A DNA stretch of 6,779 nt from Bacteroidota bacterium. GTDB lineage: Bacteria > Bacteroidota > Bacteroidia > Bacteroidales > Cfx3-03. Shown here one piece after another: positions 1-6,779 of this stretch; within the stretch, counting starts at the first letter, position 1; each line of letters starts with the position of its first letter. Position numbers and translations under genes: made by a program. The notes beneath the pieces were generated by a model. The model was not told the DNA's origin. It did not search any database and saw nothing but the letters and a program-made list of their open reading frames with translations. Location of the stretch: the NCBI GenBank assembly GCA_030706265.1, contig JAUZOX010000145.1, positions 1-6,779 on the forward strand. Reading direction: 5' to 3'.

Positions 1-586
1 AAAAGATTTCTCGGCAATTACCGATATCCGGATACTCGAAAAACAAAAAGACATGGCCTTGCTGAACAAAAAGATGATCACCCAAGGATACTTACCCTCG
101 CTTTCAGCCAATGGCCAATTCTATTACATGGCCATGCGCAATAAATTTGACATGTTCAGTGGCGACCTTACCAACAAATGGTTTGGTGCAGAACTGGTTG
201 GGGTGAATTTAAGCATCCCCATCTTTGATGGTCTGGAAAAGAAAAACAAAATCAGCCAGGCCAGGATCGACGCCGACAAGGCAAAGATATCCATCGAAGA
301 TGCTAAAAAATATTATTCCATCGAATATGATGATGCTTATCGGAACCTGACCAACAGCAAGCAGATCGTTGATCGTCAAAGAAGCAATATTGCTCTTGCA
401 GAGAAAGTATTTTCGATCACCAGTCAAAAATATCATGAAGGGATAGTCACCCTGTCTGATCTGCTGCGCGATGAATCCAGTCTCAACGACGCACAGGTCA
501 GTTATTTAAACGCACTGTTCCAATACAAAACGGCTGAACTCAATATCATTAAATTAACCGGAAAACTTACCTCTTTATTAAACTAA
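1..586 (+). CDS. TolC-family outer-membrane efflux channel, C-terminal part (5' partial)
   Basis: This is the outer-membrane channel of a tripartite efflux pump, which passes substrates from the adaptor/RND pump to the outside. The frame is open from base 2 to the TAA at 584-586, giving 194 residues, so the gene begins upstream of the window; the first ATG (53) is internal. What is visible fits the second structural repeat of TolC-family proteins. It opens with a helix (ITDIRILEKQKD), followed by the typical turn into a beta strand at GYLPSLSANGQFYY. A second strand pair follows (VGVNLSIPIFDG), then long alpha-helical barrel segments rich in Ala, Gln, Asn and Lys, with the usual KYHEGIVTLSDLLRDE and final YKTAELNIIKLTGKL patterns. 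Family members are normally about 420-480 residues, so roughly 40% is seen here. The adaptor gene starts 34 bases downstream. The family call is firm; the substrate cannot be read from this part. Confidence 0.93.
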   Translation, partial: KDFSAITDIRILEKQKDMALLNKKMITQGYLPSLSANGQFYYMAMRNKFDMFSGDLTNKWFGAELVGVNLSIPIFDGLEKKNKISQARIDADKAKISIEDAKKYYSIEYDDAYRNLTNSKQIVDRQRSNIALAEKVFSITSQKYHEGIVTLSDLLRDESSLNDAQVSYLNALFQYKTAELNIIKLTGKLTSLLN

Positions 587-620
587 TTATCAATTCGCAA
601 ATATCACAACTGCTGTAAAT

Positions 621-1676
621 ATGAAAAAGATCATTATTATCATCGTCGGAATTGCTCTTTTGGGTTTGATGGCTTTTAAATTATACGAAAACAAAACCGT
701 CATTAATGAAAAGAATAAAATTAATATAACCAAAAGTTTTAAGGTTACGGTAAGCACCCAGAAAGTCATGCGCAAAAACATGGATAAAACATTGACGCTG
801 GTGGGTTCGGTCATCTCAAACCAGGAAACACAGATCCTGAGCCAGGCAGCCGGAGAAATTACGGCTTTAAATTTTAAGTTGGGTGACTTTAAAACCAAAG
901 GAAGCGTTATTGCCCAGGTAGATAACAGGCTCAAGAAACTCGCGCTGGAAACGGCTCAGTTAAACTATGCAAAGCTTAAAGATGATTATTTGAAATACAA
1001 GAAGTTGTATGAAGGAAATGCTACATCCGAAGCACAATACCGGGAAATCAAATTTGCCTACGAAAACGCAGGTATCCAGGTCGAACAGGCTAAACAGCAG
1101 CTTGAATATTGCAAGGTAAAAGCGCCCTTCAGCGGTTACATTACTTCGAAGTCAATAGAATTAGGATCATATGTGAATGTGGCGAATCCAGTGGCATCCA
1201 TAGTGGACATTTCAAAACTGAAAATAGCATTGAATGTTTCAGAATCCGATGCTTATGCTCTAAAACTGGGCAAAACAGCAGAAGTCACCACAGCCCAGTA
1301 TCCTGACGTGACTTACAAAGGAACCATCACTTACATCAGTCCCAAATCAGACAAAACGCATGACTATCCCATCGAAATCTCGATAGAAAACATCAAGAAG
1401 TTCCCTCTAAAAGCAGGGACCTTTGTAAACGTAAACATTGAACTGAAGAACCCAACCGTTCCTCTTGTGATTCCACGCGAAGCGTTGGTCGGAAGTTTAA
1501 GTGAAGCTTCGGTTTATGTCTATGAAAATGGGGTTGCAAATCAGCGCAAAGTCACTATCGGACGTGACTATAACAACTACCTCGAAGTCTTGGACGGACT
1601 TAAAGAAAACGAGTTGGTGATCACCAATGGCCAGATTAACATTACAGACAAATCCAAAGTAGAATTAGTTAAATAA
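621..1676 (+). CDS. RND efflux periplasmic adaptor subunit (HlyD/AcrA-like membrane fusion protein)
   Basis: This periplasmic adaptor links the RND pump to the outer-membrane channel. It has 351 residues, within the normal size of the family. Residues 4-19 form an N-terminal hydrophobic segment after MKK. No cysteine follows it, so it appears to be a membrane anchor or ordinary signal peptide rather than a lipoprotein signal. The first half of the lipoyl (barrel-sandwich) domain is at about 70-101 (ILSQAAGEITALNFKLGD). A coiled-coil alpha-hairpin runs from about 103 to 162, and the second lipoyl half carries the hallmark VKAPFSGYI at 166-174. A beta-barrel domain covers about 199-275 and a membrane-proximal domain about 280-350 (VIPREALVG at 283-291). 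The ATG at 621 is chosen because it directly precedes the charged/hydrophobic leader; there is no Shine-Dalgarno sequence, as is normal in Bacteroidetes. It lies 34 bases after the channel gene and 10 bases before the pump gene, so one operon is inferred. Confidence 0.95.
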   Translation: MKKIIIIIVGIALLGLMAFKLYENKTVINEKNKINITKSFKVTVSTQKVMRKNMDKTLTLVGSVISNQETQILSQAAGEITALNFKLGDFKTKGSVIAQVDNRLKKLALETAQLNYAKLKDDYLKYKKLYEGNATSEAQYREIKFAYENAGIQVEQAKQQLEYCKVKAPFSGYITSKSIELGSYVNVANPVASIVDISKLKIALNVSESDAYALKLGKTAEVTTAQYPDVTYKGTITYISPKSDKTHDYPIEISIENIKKFPLKAGTFVNVNIELKNPTVPLVIPREALVGSLSEASVYVYENGVANQRKVTIGRDYNNYLEVLDGLKENELVITNGQINITDKSKVELVK

Positions 1677-1686
1677 AGAAAGCCTC

Positions 1687-4600
1687 ATGTCAATCATTGA
1701 TGTTTCAATAAAGAGACCACTTTTAATCATAGTAATATTTACCGTTTTAACCTTACTGGGATTTGTCAGTTACTCCCTTCTGAATGTCAACCTGACCCCA
1801 AAGATGGATATTCCGGTATTGAGTATCGTCACGACATACCCGGGTGCGGCTGCCACAGAAGTGGAGAATTCGGTAACCAAAAAAATTGAAGACGCCTTAT
1901 CTTCTCTCGAAAACTTAAAGACCATCCGTTCTATTTCACAGGAAGGAGTATCGATCGTTACAATTGAACTGAACAGCGATGCCAATTCAGACATAGCGTC
2001 ACAGGATGCACAGCGAAAAATAAATGCCATCCTCTACACTTTGCCCAGTGATGTAAAAAGCCCTTCAATCAATAAATTTTCGATGGATGACATGCCTATC
2101 ATGAGGATTGGGGCCACATCCAATATGCCTTCGACCAAGTTTTATAAATTCGTCGAAGACAAAGTCCAGGCACGGCTATCAAAATTAGCCGGAGTAGGAC
2201 AGATCAGCCTCATGGGCGGCAACAAACGGGAGATCGAGGTTAACGTTATACAAGACAAGCTGAAAGCTTACAATGTCTCCATTATGCAGGTGTTGAATGC
2301 GGTAAGAACCTCTAATCAGGATTTTCCGACCGGTAAAATCGAAAACATTCAAAACACCTATTCTATCCGTTTGGCTGCTAAATATGGCTCGTTGGATCAG
2401 CTCGCAAACACTGTCATATCGATCGCACCGGATGGTGGAAAGATCAGGTTGTGCGATGTGGCCAACATCCAGGATGGCATGGCCGAACAAGATCAGATCA
2501 CCAGGGCAAATATGCAGAATTCCATAGGAATTCAAATCATGAAACAAACGGATGCCAATACGATCGTCGTTTCTGATCTGGTTAAAAAAGAATTGGCTAG
2601 CATCGAGAAAGAATATGCCAACGACAAGATTAAGTTCGAAATTTCAGCCGATAGTTCTATATACACCAAGGCCTCTGTCAATGCGGTGGTTTTTGATTTG
2701 ATCCTCGCCATCATCATTGTGTCGCTGGTTTGTTTTGCCTTCCTGCACAGCCTTCGAAATGCCATCATCATCATGATTGCCGTGCCGTTATCCATTATTC
2801 CTGCGTTTATCGTGTTGTATGTAAAAGGGTATTCGCTCAACATCATGTCATTAATGGCCTTGTCGCTCGTTGTCGGGATTCTGGTCGATGACTCAATCGT
2901 GGTCATCGAAAACATGTATCGCTACATGGAAATGGGTCGGACCAAGGTTCAGGCGGCCCTTGAGGGATGCAAGCAAATCATGTTTACGGCTGTCGCCATC
3001 ACAATGGTAATCGTCGTTGTATTCCTTCCTTTGGCCATTGCTTCCGGTTTGATTGGAAACATGTTGCGTGAGTTTGCAATGCCCATCATCGTTGCGACAC
3101 TGACCAGTTTATTGGTATCCTTCACCTTTACACCAATGCTGGTATCGCGTTTCGGAAAGTTACAGGACATCAACAAAGCTACTATAGGCATGAGACTCTC
3201 ACGCCAGTTTGAAAGCATCTTCAACAGTCTGAAAACAGCATATGGACGGATTCTCGAAAAAGGTTTCCACCATAAACGAATCATCCTGGCGGTTACGATC
3301 GTGTTGCTGTTTGGAACAATTTCGTTGCTTCCGTCCGGATTCATCGGTGTTGCCTTTATGCCCAACACCGACCAGGGCGAGTTTGTCGTCACCCTTGAAA
3401 TGGCACCACAAACCACGGTTCATCAAAACAACCTAACCACACAAAAAGTAGAGCAGATGCTGACAAAGCATCCTGAAATCGTAAAAACATTTACGACTAT
3501 AGGAGCCTCTACTTCAATGATACCCACAGCAGGTACGGGCAGAAACAACGTCAGCCAGATCAATGTGATCATGGTCGACAAAAAAGACCGTGAGATCAGT
3601 GTCGAAGACTTTTCGCAACAGGTAAAAGCTGAGATATCCGAAATACCGGGATTGAAAGTAACCGTAAGTCCAACCACACTAACCGGTAATGCAAGTTCTG
3701 CCCCGATTCAGATTGTGGTTAAAGGAGCTGACCTGAAAAGTGTTCAGAATGCTGCTGCCATGGTTAAAGACCTGGTTAAAAACACCCCGGGAACATCCGA
3801 TGTCAAATATTCTATCGATGATCCCAAACCGGAAGTACAGGTCCATCTTAACAGGGATAAAATGGATGAATTGGGTCTGAATGTAGCGGAAGTGGGTCTC
3901 ACAATGCGTACGGCTCTTGCCGGAAACACGGATTGCAAGTACACGGACGGAGATTATGATTACGACATCAATGTCGAATTAAACGACTTTAATAAATCCA
4001 ACATTGATGACATCTCTCGATTGACTTTTGTCAATAACCGCGGAGAGGGAATTGAATTAAAGCAATTTGCGGATGTGACACAAGCCTTGGGGCCAAGTAT
4101 GCTCGAACGTTACAACCGTATTACTTCAATAACGGTAACGAGTAATGTTGTCGGCAGGCCAAGCGGTACTGTGGGCAACGAGATAAAAGATAAACTGGCA
4201 AACAAAGTTCCACAAGGAATTTCGATCACCTATTCCGGAATGATGCAGCAGCAATCCGATGCATTCGGAAGTCTTGGTTTTGCATTGCTGGCCGCCATTC
4301 TCCTTGTTTATCTGATCATGGTTGCATTATACGATTCACTCTTATATCCTTTCGTGGTATTGTTCTCAATCCCGATGGCTATTGTCGGAGCCCTCCTTGC
4401 CCTGGCATTAACCATGAACAGCCTGAACATATTTACGATCATCGGGCTCATCACGCTGATTGGTCTTGTTGCCAAAAATGCCATCTTGCTGGTCGACTTT
4501 GCCAACCACATGAAGGCTGAAGGCATGGGCGTTGAGGCCGCATTAATAGAAGCCGGAAGAGAAAGGTTAAGACCTATTCTGATGACGACTCTTGCAATGG

Positions 4601-4812
4601 TATTCGGGATGTTACCCATCGCCATTGCTTCAGGCGCCGGCGCTGAAATTAAGAACGGGATGGGCTGGGTCATCATTGGGGGTCTTATAAGCTCCCTCCT
4701 GCTGACGCTGATCGTCGTACCGATTGTATACCTGATTGCAGAAAAGATCAAGGTTCGATTTGCAAGAATGCGTAAAAAGGAGGTAGTTGCAGTTCCGGTT
4801 AAATCGGTATAA
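1687..4812 (+). CDS. RND-superfamily inner-membrane efflux pump, HAE1 (AcrB/MexB) type
   Basis: This proton-driven inner-membrane pump is the motor of the tripartite system. It has 1041 residues, close to AcrB (1049), and appears complete. The topology is canonical: TM1 at about 11-31, a first periplasmic loop to about 334, TM2-TM6 at about 335-485, TM7 at about 532-550, a second periplasmic loop to about 861, then TM8-TM12 to about 1015 and a short basic tail. Proton-relay residues are all present: D401 and D402 in TM4 (GILVDDSIVVIEN, matching AcrB D407/D408), K930 in TM10 (GLVAKNAILLVDF, matching K940) and R960 in RLRPILMT (matching R971). The porter-domain signature near the N-terminus (TTYPGAAATEVENSV) is also typical of HAE1. 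These features favour organic substrates such as drugs, detergents or bile acids over metal export (HME/CusA), but the true substrate is unknown. The ATG at 1687 follows the adaptor stop by 10 bases, and a terminator follows the gene. Residues 606-621, where AcrB has its Phe-containing switch loop, contain no phenylalanine. Confidence 0.96.
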   Translation: MSIIDVSIKRPLLIIVIFTVLTLLGFVSYSLLNVNLTPKMDIPVLSIVTTYPGAAATEVENSVTKKIEDALSSLENLKTIRSISQEGVSIVTIELNSDANSDIASQDAQRKINAILYTLPSDVKSPSINKFSMDDMPIMRIGATSNMPSTKFYKFVEDKVQARLSKLAGVGQISLMGGNKREIEVNVIQDKLKAYNVSIMQVLNAVRTSNQDFPTGKIENIQNTYSIRLAAKYGSLDQLANTVISIAPDGGKIRLCDVANIQDGMAEQDQITRANMQNSIGIQIMKQTDANTIVVSDLVKKELASIEKEYANDKIKFEISADSSIYTKASVNAVVFDLILAIIIVSLVCFAFLHSLRNAIIIMIAVPLSIIPAFIVLYVKGYSLNIMSLMALSLVVGILVDDSIVVIENMYRYMEMGRTKVQAALEGCKQIMFTAVAITMVIVVVFLPLAIASGLIGNMLREFAMPIIVATLTSLLVSFTFTPMLVSRFGKLQDINKATIGMRLSRQFESIFNSLKTAYGRILEKGFHHKRIILAVTIVLLFGTISLLPSGFIGVAFMPNTDQGEFVVTLEMAPQTTVHQNNLTTQKVEQMLTKHPEIVKTFTTIGASTSMIPTAGTGRNNVSQINVIMVDKKDREISVEDFSQQVKAEISEIPGLKVTVSPTTLTGNASSAPIQIVVKGADLKSVQNAAAMVKDLVKNTPGTSDVKYSIDDPKPEVQVHLNRDKMDELGLNVAEVGLTMRTALAGNTDCKYTDGDYDYDINVELNDFNKSNIDDISRLTFVNNRGEGIELKQFADVTQALGPSMLERYNRITSITVTSNVVGRPSGTVGNEIKDKLANKVPQGISITYSGMMQQQSDAFGSLGFALLAAILLVYLIMVALYDSLLYPFVVLFSIPMAIVGALLALALTMNSLNIFTIIGLITLIGLVAKNAILLVDFANHMKAEGMGVEAALIEAGRERLRPILMTTLAMVFGMLPIAIASGAGAEIKNGMGWVIIGGLISSLLLTLIVVPIVYLIAEKIKVRFARMRKKEVVAVPVKSV

Positions 4813-4850
4813 GAAATCAGGATCATTTCATTTGCCGCTAAGGTAATTTT

Positions 4851-4891
4851 AAAAAGAGGATATCTCAAAAGTTCGGGATATCCTCTTTTTT
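4851..4891 (+). terminator. Rho-independent terminator closing the efflux operon (possibly bidirectional)
   Basis: A perfect 14-base inverted repeat (AAAAAGAGGATATC at 4851-4864, complement at 4877-4890) encloses a 12-base spacer. The spacer can add one G-C and one G-T pair, leaving an 8-base loop. The right arm ends in a run of six T (4886-4891), which serves as the U-tract. The left arm begins with five A, so the minus strand also reads hairpin plus T-run and could stop transcription from the right as well. It starts 38 bases after the pump's stop codon. Confidence 0.9.
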
Positions 4892-4964
4892 AATTATCAA
4901 TTCATTACAATATAAAGGCATTCTTAAAAATTGATTCTATTGACCTAAAATCACTAATGCACTT

Positions 4965-5234
4965 TTAATATAAATGGCTGATCCATATTCCGTAATATCC
5001 TATTACAGAAAGTAACACAAAATAGTACAGCACGTTTCCATTTCATGCTTCGAACGTAGGAAAGCAGGAGCCACGGACTTCTAAAACATCTCTTGCATTC
5101 CTGTTATTCATGTTGTAGATACAACCCTTTAATATGCCCCACGTATTCCGTGAGAAACGCCGTTTATTTGTAATCAATACCTTATCGGCACAGGGTTTCA
5201 GGATATTTATGAAATCAAAATCAACTTTTAGCCT
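4965..5234 (-). pseudogene. Interrupted protein-like reading frame, unknown; decayed gene or dispersed repeat
   Basis: I do not recognise a named family here. Read on the minus strand from 5234, the frame is open for 63 codons to a TGA at 5045-5043. It then stays open for another 25 codons to a TAA at 4967-4965. The first part contains KVLITNKRRFSRNTWGIL and, later, RDVLEVRGSCFPTFEA directly before the stop. The part after the stop contains VLYYFVLLSVIGYYGIW, a credible single membrane segment. The only ATG (5111) lies 41 codons into the frame and would give just 22 residues, and I see no promoter for it. The protein-like composition on both sides of one stop suggests a broken small membrane-protein gene or a copy of a dispersed intergenic repeat. 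Chance remains possible because the segments are short. Confidence 0.3.
5112..5125. repeat. Short perfect palindrome
   Basis: GTTGTA and its exact complement TACAAC are separated by two bases (GA). It sits in the middle of the intergenic stretch and inside the minus-strand interrupted frame, ending just before that frame's only ATG. It has no T-run and only a 2-base loop, so it is a poor terminator. It could be an operator-like dyad or the tip of a REP-type repeat; from one copy this cannot be decided. Confidence 0.4.
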
Positions 5235-5244
5235 TTAAATTCAT

Positions 5245-5252
5245 TATATTTG
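5245..5252 (+). promoter_or_regulatory. Bacteroidetes-type -7 promoter element
   Basis: TATATTTG is an exact match to the Bacteroidetes primary-sigma -7 consensus TAnnTTTG. A -33 element (TTTG-like) is weak: the nearest candidate is the T-run at 5226-5229, slightly closer than the usual spacing. The element ends 27 bases before the hydro-lyase ATG, implying a short leader of about 20 bases, and it follows the upstream operon's terminator. This supports independent transcription of the hydro-lyase gene. Confidence 0.6.
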
Positions 5253-5279
5253 ACATTATGAACTTAAACCTTTCCTATT

Positions 5280-6779
5280 ATGGCCGGAAGAACTTTTGTC
5301 GAAAAAATTTTCAACGCAAAGCAGGGAAGCATTGTTTTTGCTCATCCGGATATTGTCCTATCACATGATAATTCATCAAGCATCATCAACACCTTTCTTA
5401 AGATGGGTGGAACCGTGGTAAAAGATCCCTCGCAGGTAATGATAACCCTTGATCACAATGCCCCCCCTACCGATTCAAAATTGGCAAACGATTATCAGAA
5501 AATCCGCGACTTTGTAAAGACACAGCACATCAACCGTTTTCATGATGTCGGGCACGGTATCTGCCATCAGCTCATGGCGTTGTATGCCCTTCCCGGCATG
5601 ATTGTAGTTGGCAGTGACAGCCATACCACTACGGCCGGGGCATTCAATTCGTTTGCTGCCGGCATCGACAGGACCGAAACAGCAGGGCTCTGGGTGCAGG
5701 GCGAGACCTGGTTCAGGGTTCCGGAATCCATTAAGATCACTTTAAATGGCCGGCTTCCAAAAGATGTATATGCCAAGGACCTGGCGTTATGGATCATCGG
5801 GATGATCGGTTCCGATGGTGCCGACTACAAATCAGTTGAGTTTCATGGAGATGGCATTGATACGCTTGGCATTGATGAAAGGATGACATTGTGCAATCTG
5901 GCTTCTGAAATGGGGGCCAAGAATGCCGTATTCCCCGCAGATCGTGTACTTCAGAAGTTTCTGAACAAATCTTTAAAAGGTGTTTGGGCCGATTCTGATG
6001 CCGTCTATTGCAAAGAGTTTGAAATAGACCTGGAAAAGATTTTTCCCGTTATTGCCGTCCCCCATCATGTCGACAATGTAAAAGCCGTTTCAGAAGTAAG
6101 AGGCACCGCCATCCAGCAATCATTGATCGGAACCTGCACCAATGGCCGGTTGGAAGATTTGCGAATAGCCGCTTCTATCCTTAAAGGCCACATGATTCCC
6201 AATGGATTTCAAATGCACATCATTCCTGCTTCAAGAGAGATTTACCAGCAGGCAATGCATGAAGGGCTGATCGACATATTTCTGGATGCAGGAGCAAATG
6301 TATTGATGCCCTCATGCGGGCCTTGTCTTGGAACCGGACAAGGTATCCCGGCCGATAATATCAACGTCATCTCCACCGCCAATCGTAACTTTAAAGGACG
6401 CATGGGCAACCCGACTGCTAAAATCTTTTTAGCTTCCCCGGCAGTTGTGGCCTGGTCCTCGATCAATGGGATGATTACCGATCCGCGTGAAAAGAAATCA
6501 GAAGACATCTACCCCTATCAGAAAGAACAAAGCGCAACCATATACATCAAAGCCGGCGAGGACAGATTGTATGATGACGTCTGGAATTATGCTGACGTGG
6601 ATAATCTGAATACGGATCAGATGTTTGCGGGCAACCTCACCTATACCATCAACAGTTCTGAAGGTGACAAGATCCTCCCCTACCTATTCAAAGGCTTCGA
6701 CGACAACTTTGCATCGAGGGTCAAACCCGATCAGATCATCATTGCAGGAACCAATTTTGGTTGCGGCAGTTCACGTGAA
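5280..6779 (+). CDS. Fused aconitase/3-isopropylmalate dehydratase-family hydro-lyase (large plus small domain), 3' partial
   Basis: This is a 4Fe-4S hydro-lyase that would isomerise or (de)hydrate a hydroxy-carboxylic acid in the cytoplasm. Exactly 500 codons are visible and the frame is still open at the window end. Residues 1 to about 400 form the large (LeuC type 2-like) domain: VEKIFNAKQGS near the start, HDVGHGICHQ at 88-97, GSDSHTTTAGA at 111-121, and cluster cysteines C286 (IGTCTNGRLEDL), C346 and C349 (CGPCLG). The spacing of 60 and 3 is the same as in LeuC. After a linker, a small (LeuD-like) domain starts near 426, with NLNTD at 442-446 and GTNFGCGSSRE at 490-500, where the window stops. 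Such fused chains usually total about 580-650 residues, so roughly 80-150 are missing. The start at 5280 is chosen because the family-like N-terminus begins there; an ATG at 5258 is out of frame. No Shine-Dalgarno sequence is visible. Substrate candidates are isopropylmalate, citramalate, aconitate, homoaconitate or another 2-alkylmalate. No leucine-pathway neighbour is visible to decide. Confidence 0.92.
   Translation, partial: MAGRTFVEKIFNAKQGSIVFAHPDIVLSHDNSSSIINTFLKMGGTVVKDPSQVMITLDHNAPPTDSKLANDYQKIRDFVKTQHINRFHDVGHGICHQLMALYALPGMIVVGSDSHTTTAGAFNSFAAGIDRTETAGLWVQGETWFRVPESIKITLNGRLPKDVYAKDLALWIIGMIGSDGADYKSVEFHGDGIDTLGIDERMTLCNLASEMGAKNAVFPADRVLQKFLNKSLKGVWADSDAVYCKEFEIDLEKIFPVIAVPHHVDNVKAVSEVRGTAIQQSLIGTCTNGRLEDLRIAASILKGHMIPNGFQMHIIPASREIYQQAMHEGLIDIFLDAGANVLMPSCGPCLGTGQGIPADNINVISTANRNFKGRMGNPTAKIFLASPAVVAWSSINGMITDPREKKSEDIYPYQKEQSATIYIKAGEDRLYDDVWNYADVDNLNTDQMFAGNLTYTINSSEGDKILPYLFKGFDDNFASRVKPDQIIIAGTNFGCGSSRE

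Larger units (their letters stand above)
4892..5244. other. Gene-free intergenic stretch with a degraded or repeat-like segment
   Basis: There is no convincing gene, tRNA or other structured RNA in this stretch between the terminator and the next promoter. The plus strand has no sizeable open frame. Its two visible contents are a short palindrome at 5112-5125 and a minus-strand protein-like frame between 5234 and 4965, described separately. The left 70 bases (4892-4960) are simply AT-rich with nothing I can name. Confidence 0.7.

Noticed and set aside
53..586. ATG at 53 as the real start of the TolC-family gene
   Set aside because: The same frame is open back to base 2 and the upstream residues fit the family helix, so the ATG is internal to a gene cut by the window edge.
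584..596. 13-base direct repeat (TAATTATCAATTC) shared with 4891-4903, both just after operon gene ends
   Set aside because: It is AT-rich and short enough to recur by chance in this length of sequence, and one copy overlaps a stop codon and the other a T-run. No further copies were noticed.
4308..4868. 186-residue minus-strand open frame over the end of the RND gene and the terminator
   Set aside because: It lies antisense to the conserved TM8-TM12 region of the pump; its hydrophobic, Ile- and Met-rich composition is what the reverse of such coding sequence gives. Other antisense frames over the pump were rejected likewise.
4954..5046. 30-residue minus-strand frame starting ATG at 5046
   Set aside because: It overlaps the interrupted frame in a different phase, lacks a promoter or ribosome-binding signal, and has no recognisable family; it is weaker than the longer frame.
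4892..5244. tRNA, riboswitch or CRISPR content in the intergenic stretch
   Set aside because: I found no cloverleaf with a T-arm consensus, no repeat-spacer periodicity, and no known riboswitch core by eye; the only clear dyads are the terminator and the 14-base palindrome.
5258..5381. ATG at 5258 as the start of the gene after the intergenic region
   Set aside because: It is in a different frame from the hydro-lyase and runs only about 40 codons with no recognisable content; it also lies at or near the predicted transcription start.

Overview
The window looks like a piece of a Bacteroidetes (Bacteroidota) chromosome. Base composition leans AT. No start codon has a convincing Shine-Dalgarno sequence. 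A perfect match to the Bacteroidetes -7 promoter element (TAnnTTTG) lies just upstream of the last gene. The phylum call is an inference from these features and from the protein style; no rRNA or other marker gene is present.

Left part (1-4812): the end of a tripartite RND efflux operon on the plus strand. In order it holds the C-terminal part of a TolC-type outer-membrane channel (5' end cut by the window), a periplasmic adaptor (HlyD/AcrA-like), and a complete inner-membrane RND pump of the HAE1 (AcrB/MexB) type. Gaps are 34 and 10 bases, so the three are almost certainly co-transcribed. Together they would form a proton-driven conduit from periplasm and inner membrane to the outside. A strong hairpin terminator (4851-4891) closes the operon.

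Middle (4892-5279): about 390 bases with no convincing gene. It holds a short perfect palindrome and, on the minus strand, a protein-like reading frame interrupted by one stop and lacking a good start, ending in a hydrophobic segment. This looks like a decayed gene or a dispersed repeat. A Bacteroidetes-type promoter follows at its right edge.

Right part (5280-6779): a plus-strand gene cut off by the window end, coding for an aconitase/3-isopropylmalate dehydratase superfamily hydro-lyase. The large (4Fe-4S) and small (swivel) domains are fused in one chain. All three cluster cysteines and the small-domain GCGSSRE motif are present, but the substrate-recognition loop does not match the well-known isopropylmalate or homoaconitate versions, so the substrate is open. 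I found no defence system, CRISPR array, tRNA, rRNA or intact mobile element.
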